Source: Camarhynchus parvulus
Lineage: Eukaryota; Chordata; Aves; Passeriformes; Thraupidae
Direction of reading: 5' to 3'
DNA: 64,000 nt
Assembly (NCBI RefSeq): GCF_901933205.1
Contig: NC_044572.1
Location: forward strand, 34,255,501 to 34,319,500
Under the pieces are notes generated by a model, which saw nothing but the letters and a program-made list of their open reading frames with translations, was not told where the DNA came from and did not search any database. Numbering within the stretch: the first letter of the stretch is position 1; each line of letters opens with the position of its first letter. The translations under genes and the position numbers were made by a program. Of this stretch, positions 12,686-25,426 are shown one piece after another.

Positions 12686-15600
12686 ATGAGAGCTTTGAAC
12701 CACTGACCACTAGGCGAGCTTTAAGGTAAAGATAAAGTATTTTTTGCCCTCAGTGACCCAATGGAGTTTCAAATTCAGCCATGGCAAGTTCCTCTGCAAC
12801 ACACAGAATACAAATTTCTCCGTCAACAGCTTTATGTGTTCAACATATGGGCCATTTCCTTCTGATTTCAATAAAACTTACATTAGATACTTACATCATG
12901 TGCAAACACACAAGATTTTTAAACTCCAACCAGAGCTCAGCATTACAAACAATAATATAATGATTGTACTCAGTCCTTTACAGCAACTACATTCAATCAT
13001 TCTGTGAAAAAGTAGCCAAGAAAAATGTTAGCAGCAAATGACCTTCAGTCTGAAGGTCAAAGGGATAGAATTAATTACTTTGTGTAGACACATAATTTTC
13101 AATAGGATAATCACATTCTTTTACTAACGGTTTTAGACAACTTTGCCTGGCATAAAATATGTCTAATTAAATGGCAATTCCTGAAACCAGAGTTCCCAGC
13201 TCTTGAAAACCAAATGAGGTCTCTCTGTAGAGCTCTGACCAGGCTGCTGAAAGCCTGATGCAACTCAAGGTTCATCTCTGTGGGGTGCTGAGAGGGAATC
13301 CCATCAGTATGATGCAACTTGTGCACCAAACACAGTGCTGTAATTCCAGCAGTGCAACTTTCTGCATGGGATACCCCATCTGTAATAAAAAGTGCTTTAT
13401 TCCCTTTCATTGAGATTCCTTTCAAAAAGTAACAATTGACCTGAAAAAGACCACTTTTATTCCAAGTACACACAGGGAGTTACACCAGAAGACCTGATGC
13501 TGCTTTATGCTGACATTCAAAGCATCACTTTGTATTAACTCTCACTTGAAAAGACTGGGCTCCCCCCAACAACAGGATCTCTGCCTGAAGTCTGAAGTCA
13601 AACTTCATGACTTACCATTCAAGAGACATTTTAATCCTCTGTCTTTCCCCTCCACTACATATGGATATATATTAATAATTATGGATATCTTGAAGGATTC
13701 CTAAGACAGGCTAAAGTAAATCACCATGTCAGTACAGCCCTCCGTCCTTGAGGCTGAAATACAAACTAGTCCTGCCAGTGAATAAAAGCAATATGCACTC
13801 ACACATGATACAGAATAAAAGGTTAAGTTACACCCAGGCATTTGTTTGACCATAGTCTCAAAACAGTAATGGCATAAAATTTTAGGTCCCATTAGAGCAA
13901 TAAAGATGCATCCTGTCTGTCCATGCCATGAAGTCATTAATAAGCAGATCTTTGCCATGATAAGTAGCACCAACACACAAGTATTAATAAACAGGTATGT
14001 GATATGACAGCTTATCTTCTTTGAACTGAGACAACAATACATCATGTCAAGCCCAGATGTGGCATTTTTATGAAGCTAATATTTAAAATGCGGATATTCA
14101 TAGTAACAATTGAGTGTTAAATTTCTCTTTTTCAAGATGATATTGACAAAACAGTCCTCAAATGGAAGTTTAAATTTCATTCAAGAAAATATAAGTAAAA
14201 GGATCTTAATAAAGTGGTCATTCAGTACACATTTGCTTTCCTGTAACTAGGAAATGTCTAATTCACTATTTTTGCAATTTGTACTATGATGTATGCTTGC
14301 TTCTGGATGGGAAGCCTTATTCCTTAAGAAAATGTTATGGTAACATTATAAATCCTTGAAAACTTGGAAGATAACTTCAACTGTGAGATATTAAAAGCAG
14401 CAGCATGAAAGTTGCTCTTCAGTAAACTCAGCCACAAATAACAATGTTAAAATAATATTGAGTTATAACCACTCTGGTTGAAGTCCATAAAAATCAGGAA
14501 AATGTGAAGTTATAACTGAAACGTCTTCCTGTCCTCTTAACTCATTCCCATTTGGGCTAAGCATGTAAAGTATATTCCAAAATGTCATTTGTTGTCTACA
14601 CTGTGAACCTGAGAGAAATGGAAGGCAGAGTCTGTTGAGAAGTTCAGTTTCCAACATCTCATGTATGGAATTAACCCTTCCAGATCCAAATAATCCCATA
14701 CAGGTTTGCTGAAGCACTGGCAGTGCTGTGGGTTTGAAAATGAAATTTGTCTAAGTGGATTAAAAGGAAACATTTTCCAGTATTTTAACAGAAATGCAGT
14801 ATTATACATGTGTCTGACCATGGCAGTGTTCTTCAAAGCTTAAAATATAAGCATTGTAATGATGGATATAGAATAACATTTCCAACTAAGTCTTTAATTT
14901 TTGTGTTGGAAGTCCACTATGTTTGCAATATCAAGTGTTCATGAATCAAACATGTTGGAATTAGGGCTGAACAGCGGTCTCTAAATGACATGCCTGCATA
15001 CAATTTTCCCTGCCTCATTTAAATGCACAAGATGTCTGGGAAACAGGAAATGAACTGTAACTAAAAAAGGCTGCTGTAAGAACACTTAGCTCAAATCCCA
15101 TCTTTTTGATAGTCTGTCTCACCATCTTCAGACCCACCTCTTTGCTGAGCAAAGCTACCTCTGCTATTTTCAAATTATTATCTACATAACCCTCCCCCTC
15201 TAGTTCCACCACTGTGCACATTTCAGTCACCTTTTCTGTTGCATGTGATTTTGTTTACACCTCATAATCCTCTCTCCCTCAAACCAATACATCACATAGG
15301 TGCAGTGAAACAAGGAGGATCATTCAGCTCCCAGACATTAATTTACCCTGTTTTGAAAGGCATGGGGTTTGTGTGCTTTCTTGCCAACAGTTCATAACAT
15401 TGGGGAGCAAACTCTTTCTAAAGAAATCTCTTCTACACCCATTTTTTTCTTTCCTCACTCTTTCAACCTTCCTAATTATTCACGTTCCCGCTCCAAAAAT
15501 GTAGGTGCAGTGATTTCTGAATCAAGTGCTTGCAGCAACTTTAATAAACATAAGCAAAACATAGTTTTCCCCCCTCTTCTCATTCCCTGGAATGGTTCAA

Positions 15601-15942
15601 GTATTTTTATTGAAACTTTCCCAAGAAATTCAGCCTGAAGGAGACACCCAGCATGGAAAGTTTCAGCCCAAACAGATGAAGGTTGGCAACATAAGCAACT
15701 GAAACAGTCTTATAATGGAAAGTGTTGCACAACCTTTCATACAGGTGGCAATATAATACAAACAGCATTACCTCTAGTTACCAACACAAAAAGCCAAGGC
15801 TATGCTGAAATTAAAAACAAAGCATTTTCCAAACACGCCTTTTCCAGTTTTTCTAAGACTTGTCACCCCCAAAAGCTTTGGAGTCAAGAATGAACAGAAC
15901 ATAGTCTTAGAGGTTTCCTGATGCTGATAGCGTGCAGTGCCT

Positions 15943-15974
15943 CACGATCGTGTGTGACTCATGTGATGATGTCA
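15943..15974. promoter_or_regulatory. Clustered AP-1 and CRE-like motifs
   Basis: Within 32 bases there is a 10-bp palindrome, CACGATCGTG (15943-15952), a consensus AP-1 site, TGACTCA (15955-15961), and a CRE/ATF-like octamer, TGATGTCA (15967-15974). Close grouping of bZIP-type sites with CpGs in AT-rich intron DNA is compatible with an intronic enhancer. Single motifs of this kind occur by chance, so this is only a candidate. Confidence 0.3.
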
Positions 15975-17176
15975 GAGTTAGTTTATCATAAAACCTATGC
16001 TACACACAATGCTAAAGCAGTTACAGAGCTCTGGACTCATACATCCAGACTGAGGGTAAGGGTTATAAAAATGAGCAGCAGGTAAACTGAAAAGGAAAAA
16101 AAAGAACCCAGGTTACTCTTCAGGATGTGTATCCCTAATAGTTCTGATCAGAATATGAAGTATCCTTCCCTCCTCTTCCTCACTGCTAAATCTTACTGAT
16201 GCAGGAAGTCAGCTGCTTGGGCCAGCCCTGTTTCCATGTCCACAGATATTCACACTGGCAGTGAAGAAGGTGCATCACAGCTACCTGGTTAGATTTGAAT
16301 ATGAATTTGCTACATTCCTGGTCTCTCAAACATACACCAACAGAAGAGGGGTCACAATCACGAGTCTCCTGTTCTCCAGTTACTGTGTGCACAGGGAAGA
16401 GAAGGGAGGGGGATTATTCTGGGTTTGCATAACAAGCAGATTGCACCACACAGAGACTGAAGCCCAGGATTCCTCCTCAACACTGTCCAGCTGCACACAA
16501 GCTTATAAAGAATGTACAGCACTACCTGACAGTAACAAATATACCCTGTCCAGTGCCATACCACTGCCAACTAGTACTAGCCCACACTGGGGAAAGACAG
16601 CAGAACAGAAGTAGTTCTGACCTTTTCTCATTACCAGATAATAATGGAAAAACTTTTATAGTAGCATTTAAGTCATATTCATGTTTGCCTAATTTGGCTA
16701 ACCTGCCCTGGGAGAGCCTGTCACCTTTACCAGAATGTGAGAACATGGTGAGCTTCCATCACTTGTATTTCAGTAGACTGCTCCTTAGCCTGACACTTGC
16801 TCAACTTCAAGATTGACTGGGAAGAGGAGAAAAAAAAAGCCTGGTGTCCTATTACAGATTTATGCTGCCTTGTGGTGGTATTATATTTAGATAAAAAGTG
16901 GTCAGATTTACTTGACAGATGGGGCACACACTAGCTTGCTACCTACTAAATTACATACATGCATGAAAGTCACACATTAATTCTCCCACTTTTCTTTACA
17001 CCCACAAGGCGTAAAGAACAAAGTCTTTGCTGTATCTGTTTTCTCCCCTCAGTCTTTTCCGACTTTTGCCTCAAGATGTTTATGCTACTCTTTGTCCATG
17101 CTGTACCAAGAGAATAAAAGAGGTGGGGGAGGTAATTTTAGCTTTCAGTCCTCCTCATCACATTAGCAGTGTTTAC

Positions 17177-17193
17177 AAAAAAAAAAAAAAAAA
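17177..17193. repeat. Poly-A tract (17 A)
   Basis: A run of 17 A residues. No retroelement body was recognised next to it. Confidence 0.8.
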
Positions 17194-19091
17194 GAGGCTA
17201 GGATAGAAAGTACTTCTTGTTGTACGGTATTTTTTTAAAACCTTAGGAGATCTCTACTTTGAAGAGGGATTAAGAGAATCCACTTCTCAAGGGATGACCC
17301 CATTTCAGTAGGACAGGACTCCGTGGACTCCTCAAGTCAGGAGCTGTCCTCCATACATTTTACTTTATCTTTTCTTGTAAAGGCAGCAATGTGGTTTGAC
17401 TTAACCAATGCCAGGAAGAAGAGACAATTGTCAAGTTGAACTTCTATTGGGTTAAAGATCTGGTGAAATCTAAACAATGGGAGTTCAGCTGTACTTATTC
17501 ACAGACAAGTTCACAGACTTGGGCTGTCTTGTGTCCAGGAAAGGATGAATGGCTTTTCTCAGTTGAACCTGAACAACACTGAGCCAAAACAAAGAATCAA
17601 TATCCCCAGTAATGTCTTGCCACACTATTTATGTGATCATGAGGAAAGAAATATACGAGCAAGTTTTAGACCATCCATTAACTCAAATAATTTTGAAGAA
17701 CCCCCTTGAGCACTTTTACATATCATTCTTTGTAGTGTGGGGAAACAAGTATTCTGCAGCTCTTTATAGACCTTCTGCTTCACAGAAGCTAGCAACATTT
17801 TCCTTTAGAAATCTTTCATTATAGTTTTAGAAAAACCGTAAAAGAAACATCATTGTGAAAAACCCCCATTAAAACCATGCATAATCCCCCACATGCCTTC
17901 ATGCTATTTAGATTACAGACTATTTGCATAGTGCTAAAGTACATGATTCATACAAAATCCCCTTTGGATGGTCTTGCTTTTTTTCTAATTTCACAAAAAA
18001 CGTAACAAGTGGGGAAGAAACAGCCCAAAATAATAATCCCTCCCCCTTCTCAACTATTCTCTCAAACCTGTATTGGATTTCACAACAGGCACTAACCAAA
18101 TCAAACAGATCATTAAAGGGCATTTCTAAGTTTCTGGAAAAAACTCTTCCAGCTCAGTACTTATGGCAGAAACACCTCACATCTGCGTAGGACTTCAGCA
18201 TGCTCATTCACTGAGATCAGTTTTTAAAGGGAATTCAGTGTTCATTCTCAGTGCCAGTTGTATTCAGACTCATCTATTGAAAATTTTTCCTGTGTCCTAA
18301 ATATGGATTATTTATGACAAACTGATGAGTATCTTAGACAGACAGGACAGAATCAGATTTCTTTTTATTACTAGCCTTGGGGATAATTCATTGCTAGTCC
18401 AATTCTTTCATTTCCATCATTCAACCAGTTCTCTCAAGATGTAAAACTGTTACTGCCATGAAATCAGCTATAGAGTAATACATATTTTTCTGAATATTTG
18501 CATCTTAAGCCAATGTAGTAGAGATTATCAGGCTGCATGTGTACCTTAAAAAATTTAAATTGCATTTCTGCCTCTTCACTGAAAGATTTACACAGAACAT
18601 CCAATCACACTCATTGCTGTCAGTAGATTCAAGGCTGCAATGTTAAAAAATCTGCTAAATATGAGCAAGAGTTCAGTGGGTTTACTTTAGTTGTCGGCTC
18701 TTCACACATTCTTAAAAGATATAATAAGACACAATAAAATATCCACCAAGGAGGTATTTTGTGCTTCTAGCGTGGAAAATGGATTCAGAAGATTGAGTAA
18801 TTTAATATCTAAATGTGTAAATGGAGATGATGAGCAGTGATATGCCAAATAATCTATTACCACTCAAACAGAATAAAAATAAACCATCCCAAATCATATA
18901 ATTGCCTAAAGCATGTGTTTTCTCACTGTTAATCGATATAAGGCAGTGTTAAAAGCAATGGAAAGAAATTTAGTATCTCTCTTGATTTTGGGAATAGACA
19001 AAAACATCAGTGGGAATTACACTTCATACTTCATTTACCAGAAATACCAAACACTGAACACAAGTCCTAGCTTTCCATTTTATAATAATTA

Positions 19092-19150
19092 AGCAGACAT
19101 AAATAATGTGACATGAAAAGCAACTTCTTCATTTAAAGTATTTTTTAAAC
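19092..19150 (+). repeat. 59-bp direct repeat, copy 1
   Basis: This stretch, starting AGCAGACATAAATAATGTGA and ending ATTTTTTAAAC, recurs without a mismatch at 20529-20587. The flanks differ immediately on both sides, so the duplication is limited to 59 bp. The offset between copies is 1437 bp. Confidence 0.95.
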
Positions 19151-19655
19151 AATTTAAACCAAAATATATCAAATATTGAATGCTTATGATATTAAATATA
19201 TGAATTTTAACATTTTCTGTTTGGAAAGGAACTATTTTTCATCTTTTTTTTTTCTTTATTCTGTTTTATTTTTCTTCTATTCTGCTTACACTTATTTTTC
19301 TTATTTTCCTTCTTTTCAAGAAGCACCAAAATAATATTTAATTTAAAATTAAAACTAATCAAACATGAATCAGTGTTGTATATTCAGTCCATCACAAAAA
19401 TAGATATTTACATAAAATTCAAGTGTAGGAATTATTTTTTGGGGTTTTATTTTTTAGATTACATGGTACTTTTGCCTTTTCTTTCTTGAATTTAGGTAAC
19501 ACAGCATATAAAAAATTGAGGGCTACATTTTATTTTATATTCTTTCTAAATTGTCAGAAAAAATGCACACTGGATAAATAACATTTGGACACTAACATAA
19601 TCAGGGCAGATGCAGTCTTATTTTAGACATTTCATTAATAATAAAAATTCATTAC

Positions 19656-19713
19656 TTATTCCTCGACTGATGATGGGGACTCAAGGATAAGCCTACGCTG
19701 TCTTTCTGACGTT
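19656..19713 (-). other. Possible cryptic terminal exon (unverified)
   Basis: On the minus strand a T-rich run ending TTTTAAG is followed by one base and then 18 codons reading TSERQRRLILESPSSVEE and a TAA stop. The single leading base matches the phase left by JAZF1 exon 2 (AG plus A gives Arg), so splicing from exon 2 would give an in-frame truncated product. AATAAA-type signals follow further down the minus strand (for example near 19535 and 19445). The acceptor is AAG rather than the preferred CAG or TAG, and I do not recognise the peptide. It may be chance. Confidence 0.15.
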
Positions 19714-20047
19714 CTTAAAATAAAAAAAATGACATTTCAATGTTTAAAGGAAAAAAATTAGAGCTCACCAAAATTCAAGAGAGCAACAGTAATTTCCAAA
19801 ACATTAGAAACATACTGGTAGTTCTCTTCCTTTCCCCTCCCACAACCTCCCTGGTTTTTTCCACCCTATCTTGAAGTAAATAGTGAGTTTCAGAAAGGAG
19901 CTACAACTTAGCTGCACCTTCAAAATTCTGTAATTTCCACAGAGCGAGAGGCAATAGTTGAGCAAAAAGATACTTGCAGGAGGTAATTAGCAGGAAGGCA
20001 GCAACCACTTGATGTAGTTTGGTGTGATATTTTCACCTCTTCTACAG

Positions 20048-20401
20048 ATGCAGAGTGAAAAAGTCATGATAACCCTCACATCTGATGGAAATGCTCAATA
20101 TGCTGTGTTCTGCCTCGACATCAACTTATTTCTTATCAAACTTATCCCAGAGTTTTACCATTGGTAAAAAAGGAGCATTTGGATGGTGTAAAACACTTGC
20201 AGAATTTCTTGCAGTTGGGGCAGATTTTGAAGATGCTGCAGCAAAGCCCTTCCTTTGGTGTAATGTAGCATTTCTTATTTCAGAAATCTCCTTGCACTCA
20301 CTAAGTGCCTTATTGGGACATACATCAGCCTTGGCTTTGCTTGCAGCCACTAACGAACCAAGCAGCCCTCTCCTGCTGCTAACAACAGATATTTTATGCA
20401 T
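20048..20401 (-). pseudogene. Unrecognised open frame, possibly decayed coding sequence
   Basis: A minus-strand frame from an ATG at 20401 stays open for 91 codons to a TAA at 20126-20128. After that one stop the same frame continues open for about 26 more codons (VDVEAEHSILSISIRCEG...). The peptide, with segments such as SSRRGLLGSLVAASKAK and SECKEISEIRNATLHQRKGF, resembles no family I know and has no obvious domain. A plus-strand frame (20085-20411) overlaps it almost completely. Both lie between the two copies of the 59-bp direct repeat. A chance frame is the simplest explanation; a decayed retrocopy is possible. Confidence 0.12.
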
Positions 20402-20528
20402 TATTGCCTAATTAATCGTTGAATATAATGTCATGAATCCTTACATTTCAGTTCATACCCTTGTTAATATACAGGAATAATGTAATGTCACACAGCCATA
20501 AAATGTTAGAAACCGAAATGAGAATCCT

Positions 20529-20587
20529 AGCAGACATAAATAATGTGACATGAAAAGCAACTTCTTCATTTAAAGTATTTTTTAAAC
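20529..20587 (+). repeat. 59-bp direct repeat, copy 2
   Basis: Exact copy of 19092-19150, in the same orientation. The two copies bracket 1378 bp (19151-20528). No poly-A or poly-T tail lies directly against either inner edge, so a simple retroposon target-site duplication is not supported, and 59 bp would be unusually long for one. Confidence 0.95.
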
Positions 20588-23490
20588 CACATAATTTTAA
20601 AAATGCACCATGACAGTTTTAAAATTTGCATCATAGAACAAAAACCCCGAATTATTTTTCTTAGTATGACTAAAGGCATTCTCAGAGGAAAGACTACTGA
20701 TAGCAAATTTTCACCAACACTTTAACTTAACCTATCAGTTATTAAATTTAAATATTTTAAATATTGTTATTTCACAGTTTATGACTTACCAGACTACTCT
20801 AAGCTTTCACATGAATGAAATGCAAAATTCTTGAAAGCAGAGTAAAAATTTAACTTTTACTTTAGACAAAGTGCAGTGATAATACATTGTGTGTGTTTTC
20901 TTATTTGTAGAAATTATAAACTTTAATAAATTACTGATGTCTGAAGAAAATGGAATTAAGCCGCCCATAGAATAAAAAATAAAGGGTCTGTACATCCTAA
21001 ATTTGACTTGAATCTTAAAATAGTTCTTATGCGGGACTAAGTAGCTTACAAGCCCTGCTCTGGCTCCCTGCACAGGCTCCAGTACTGTCAGATTGCCTAG
21101 TTCCAGTAGCATGTTTTATGTTCAGAGGTGCTTAACCCAGAATACCGTATTTTTTTCCATTCCTGGTCCACCCTCTTTCCTTCTTGAAGAGCTTATTGTA
21201 ACTATTTATGTAAAAATAATTTCTTTCAGTGAGCCCTACAGAGAAGGAGATCTGTGCACGCATGACACACGCTTTTACTGTCGGACTCGGTTTCATTTTA
21301 TTGATGCCTCAAGGACTTTTAGCTTTAAGAAGCAGGGAGCTGAAATGTCAGATATTTTATTCTTATAATGTTCCATTTATGTCCAGCTATTCTTGTGTCA
21401 TTCCATTCTAAGTTCTCCTGAGAATTCAAGTCAACACCCAAAGACAGATTCATCATGCAAGAATTTAAAAATAGATATTATCACAAGGCATTGCTTATTA
21501 ACTCTAAGGATGTCTAATATAAATCTGCATAAATAAAACTATCACTATCTTCAGCATTTTACACACTATTAATCAAACACATTAACCAACAGATTTTTCA
21601 GCCTTTCAGAAATGTATCACATATACAATGTCTGCACTGGCTCCTCCAGGCAGCATGCAATCCAGAATGCCCATTCAACATAGACACAGCAAAAAGAAAC
21701 TGATAATAAGATGCATAATAAATGCATCTAAAACCTACAGATGCAGTTTTTTCTTTCAAAAACAGAGACACCAAAGTCACAATGCATTCACAGTTTGATT
21801 TTTAAAAAATCTAAATCCATTTGTGAAAACACTGATACAGAACATGATTCTCCAGCTGAGAAAGAGCATACAGCACAAAGATGTTCTCCCAAGCTTAAAA
21901 TGTAAGTGCAGATTTAGATGGAGAAATGTTTTTTGAAACTGATTTATAATTCTGTATTCAGAGCACTGGGTGGGGTAAAGCTTATAATGGAAAATTGCAG
22001 CAATCTTAACATTAGGAATGTGAAATGTCTGGTCTTAATAAACCAAGTTTTCAGGCATCGTGAGTTGTTTGAAAGGACGATAGCAACTTACAAACAATTC
22101 AGCCCCACTAAAATCGTCAATTGAACATTCCCAGTTCTTCAGACTCTGCTGCAATGAGTCACATGCCTATAAAATATCCAACACAAAAGAGTCCTCCTTG
22201 AAGGTAACAAAGTTCAGGTGAAGATAGACAAGGAAAAGTGGAGAAGAAAGAAGATAACTATCACATGTGTGTTTGCTCTTTCACACAGACAGAATAACGA
22301 ACTCTCATTTTGGTAATTATGTGCTATTTTAAAAAATGTACTTTTCTACACTTTAGGCTGATTTGACTGACAAAGTTAACAGTTCATTATGTAATCATCA
22401 CTGTTTTAGCAGTTTGGGGAGGGGGAAGTACCTAAGAACAACTAAGAATAGCTCCTGAGGTCCCATTATTCAGCTGTGAGGTATAAAAGCAGAACACTGA
22501 TTTGCATTTTAAAATTTTGTCCCTGTTAGTCTTGCAGCATGCTATCGCACCAGACCCAGGCACGTATGGGAGTGCAGCAAATCCCCCAGTTTTGCTCAGT
22601 CTAACAGGAAACCATTCCCTTGCATCCCTCACTGGCAGCCACCCTCCCACCTCCAGCTCGAGTGATCTGATGAAACCAGCAAAACCCTGCTAGGATGCAA
22701 AAGGAAAGGACTGACATCTGAATAACTAACAATGCACTGCTTCTCAGGCAGACAGCAGGGAAGTTCCTTCAGCCCTGTTTGATCTGCTTCGCTGGTGTTA
22801 TTGCAGAAAGCCAGTTTTTCATTAGTAAGGAAAACAAAACAACCCCAAAGTTGTGATGCAGCCTAAGTAAGGTTAAAAATGCACCCTACCACAATGAATG
22901 AAGAGAAAATAGATGGTGTAATACAGAGAGGCCCAAGACTTGCAAGTGGAAAAAAGTATAAATTACTATTTTAATTAATTTCCTAATGTAAAACACAGCT
23001 GTAGTAATGTTGGCAAATATCACCTGCCTGTTTTAAGTTTGTTAAATTAAATCATGGTCTGTAATTGGGTCTTAACATACAAAAGTATGTTTTATTTACT
23101 TTTTATTACAATATCAGTATTTTAACTTTCAGTTTGCTTGTGCAAAAGCTTTATAAATTACTTGAATCACTTAAATCTGAATACTATAATCTGCAGTTAC
23201 AATGTACCAGTTTGAGTTTCAACAATTAAATGCCTTTTTTGTGGACTCCCGCTGCTATGTGAACTAGCTGTAGGCTATTAAAATAATGAGTCCGGACTGA
23301 GTCATCTGATCTCAGCCTTGGTGCAAAGCCTGAGGAAAAGGACTTAGCCCACAATTCCTAGTCTGTTTACCAGACTAAGACCAGACTGTTGGAAGCGTTA
23401 CCCCAGCACTCCCTTCCCCACCCCCCGGCCCCGCACTCGGTCGGGGGAAACGCGGTGTCACAGAGCCCTCTGCAGGCAGCGCCTGCACCA

Positions 23491-24035
23491 CCCCACATCC
23501 TCATCCCATCCCACTGCCCCGCATCACTGTCCATCCCCCTCACCCCGCATCCTCATTCCATCCCACTGCCCCGCATCACTGTCCATCCCCCTCACCCCGC
23601 ATCCTCATCCCATCCCACTGCCCCGCATCACTGTCCATCCCCCTCACCCCGCATCCTCATCCCATCCCACTGCCCCGCATCACTGTCCATCCCCCCCACC
23701 CCCGCATCCCTCATCCCATCCCGCTGCCCCCGGCATCACTGTCCATCCCCCTCACCCCGCATCCCTCATCCCATCCCGCTGCCCCCGGCATCACTGTCCA
23801 TCCCCCTCACCCCACATCCCTCATCCCATCCCGCTGCCCCCTGCATCACTGCCCATGCCCATCACCTCGCATCCCTCGTCCCATCCCACTGCCCCACATT
23901 ACCATCTGTCCCCATCACCTCACATCTTTCATCCCATCCTGCTGCCCCCTGCATCACTGTCCGTCCCCCTCACTCTGCACCCCTCATCCCATCCCACTGC
24001 CCCCTGCATCACTGTCCCTCCCATCACAGCCACCT
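23491..24035. repeat. GC-rich minisatellite, period 52-56 bp, about 10 copies
   Basis: A unit containing GCATCACTGTCCATCCCCCT and CATCCCACTGCCCC recurs with GCATCACT at 23521, 23573, 23625, 23677, 23733, 23788, 23843, 23951 and 24006; a degenerate copy lies near 23895. Spacing is exactly 52 bp for the left copies and 52-56 bp for the right copies, where insertions of C or T and substitutions accumulate. The C-rich strand is the plus strand. Long frames (23389-24087 and 23855-24187, plus) pass through it only because the unit has no stop codon, so they are not genes. The array stands out strongly from the AT-rich intron. Confidence 0.95.
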
Positions 24036-24430
24036 GTCCCACCCCACCACCCCGAAACAAGTCACCTACATACTTGCCCCTTTATGAAGTGTGGCTTCTT
24101 CCAGAAAGGCTCAGAAAGGTAGGCCAAGGTAAGGTGGGAAGTACTCATCACAGGATGGAAGAAAACCTGTGCCAACAGCATCTGTGAGTTTGGGGTGCCC
24201 TGAAGAATTTTTTCAAAGTGTGGGTTTATGATGTCAGATGACACAAGGGAAGGGAACTCAGTGAACTAGATGTCTCCTCAGCTTGCATGCCACAAAAATA
24301 CCACAGATTTGGCCACACCAAGGATGCTTCAGATTACAATTTGGATTCATGAAACCCCATAAATGTGGAATTCTCTGCCAGTGATAGTAATGAGGAACAA
24401 AACCTAAAGTCTTCCCTACTTCACAGAACT

Positions 24431-24712
24431 AGAATCATAGAATGGATGAGGTTGGAAGAGATCATCTGGTCTAATCTTCCTTCTTAAGCAGGGTCATCCT
24501 ACAGCACACAGCACAGGATGGTGTCCAGACAGTTCTTCGATATCTCCAGTGAGGGAGACTCTACAACCTGACAACCTCCCTGGCCAATCTGTTCCAGTGC
24601 TCAATCATTCACACAGTAAAGAAATTCTTCTACATATTCAGCTGGCACTTCCTGTACATCAGTTTCTGCCCATTGCCTCTTGTCCTAAACCCTCCACACC
24701 TTCAGAGAAACA
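24431..24712 (-). mobile_element. CR1 LINE, 3' end fragment
   Basis: The plus strand reads AGAATCATAGAATGG, then GAGGTTGGAAGAGATCATCT, then matches to the antisense CR1 3' region (TCTCCAGTGAGGGAGACTCT, CTGTTCCAGTGCTC, AGTAAAGAAATTCTTC, CATCAGTTTCTGCCCATTGC, CTCTTGTCCT). The element therefore lies on the minus strand with its ATTCTATG-type 3' terminus at 24431. It is 5'-truncated; similarity fades after about 24712. No reverse-transcriptase coding sequence is retained. It is a standard dead bird retroposon. Confidence 0.93.
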
Positions 24713-25426
24713 CCACCAGCAGCACCTGGCACAAAGGGAACAGGAAAACCACCTGTCCTCTCACATCTTCCAGAGGAATCCAAAAGCACCAACATTCACT
24801 TTTATTTTCAACAACACAAAATTCATCTTCCTACAATGCCGGTGTGTAAAATACAGAAACACACGGCACGTGCAGCTGGTGCTGTCTAAAGCAATATCTA
24901 TCTCAGGTTGAACTCCAGCTAGTGCCCAGGGGCTGCTGTAGTCTGCACTAGTTTTAAGTTGGCTTGCATGCCAAACCATGTAATTTATCTACCTCCTTGA
25001 TATTTCTGCAGTTTTTGATCCTGTATGAACAGGTAAAGGAAAAATAATTAAATTGAGAACATTCTCTAATGAATCTCCACAGCTTTTTTAGTAATTTACC
25101 ATCATCATTGCCCCTTACCACTCTGGAAAAGATTTGACCTCTACCTTTTACATTTTTGTTCTTTACACTCCAATCACATTTACACACATTACCAATCCAC
25201 AGCAGCATTTCTGCCTTGTTCTCCAACAGCTTTGTTACACCCAAGAGAAGGCATATTCTCTGCATTACCAATGTCATTCCACCACTCCTTTTGACAGTGG
25301 GTCCTCCTGACCTCAGCCCTCTCTGTTTTGTATCTCTCCAGCTTAGGTCTTCTGCCCTGATTAGGAGTCCATGTCCTGAATTTAAGAAGCACTGTATTAC
25401 TGCTTGTACATGTGTCCATCTGTATC

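Noticed and set aside
19991..20030. Possible JAZF1 exon 2 end (TTGATGTAG on the plus strand)
   Set aside because: The surrounding minus-strand translation does not give the expected QQPTYVALSYINR residues.
23389..24087. 232-codon plus-strand open frame rich in Pro, His and Ser
   Set aside because: It is the translation of the 52-56-bp minisatellite; stop codons are absent from the unit in more than one frame, so the open length is a composition effect.
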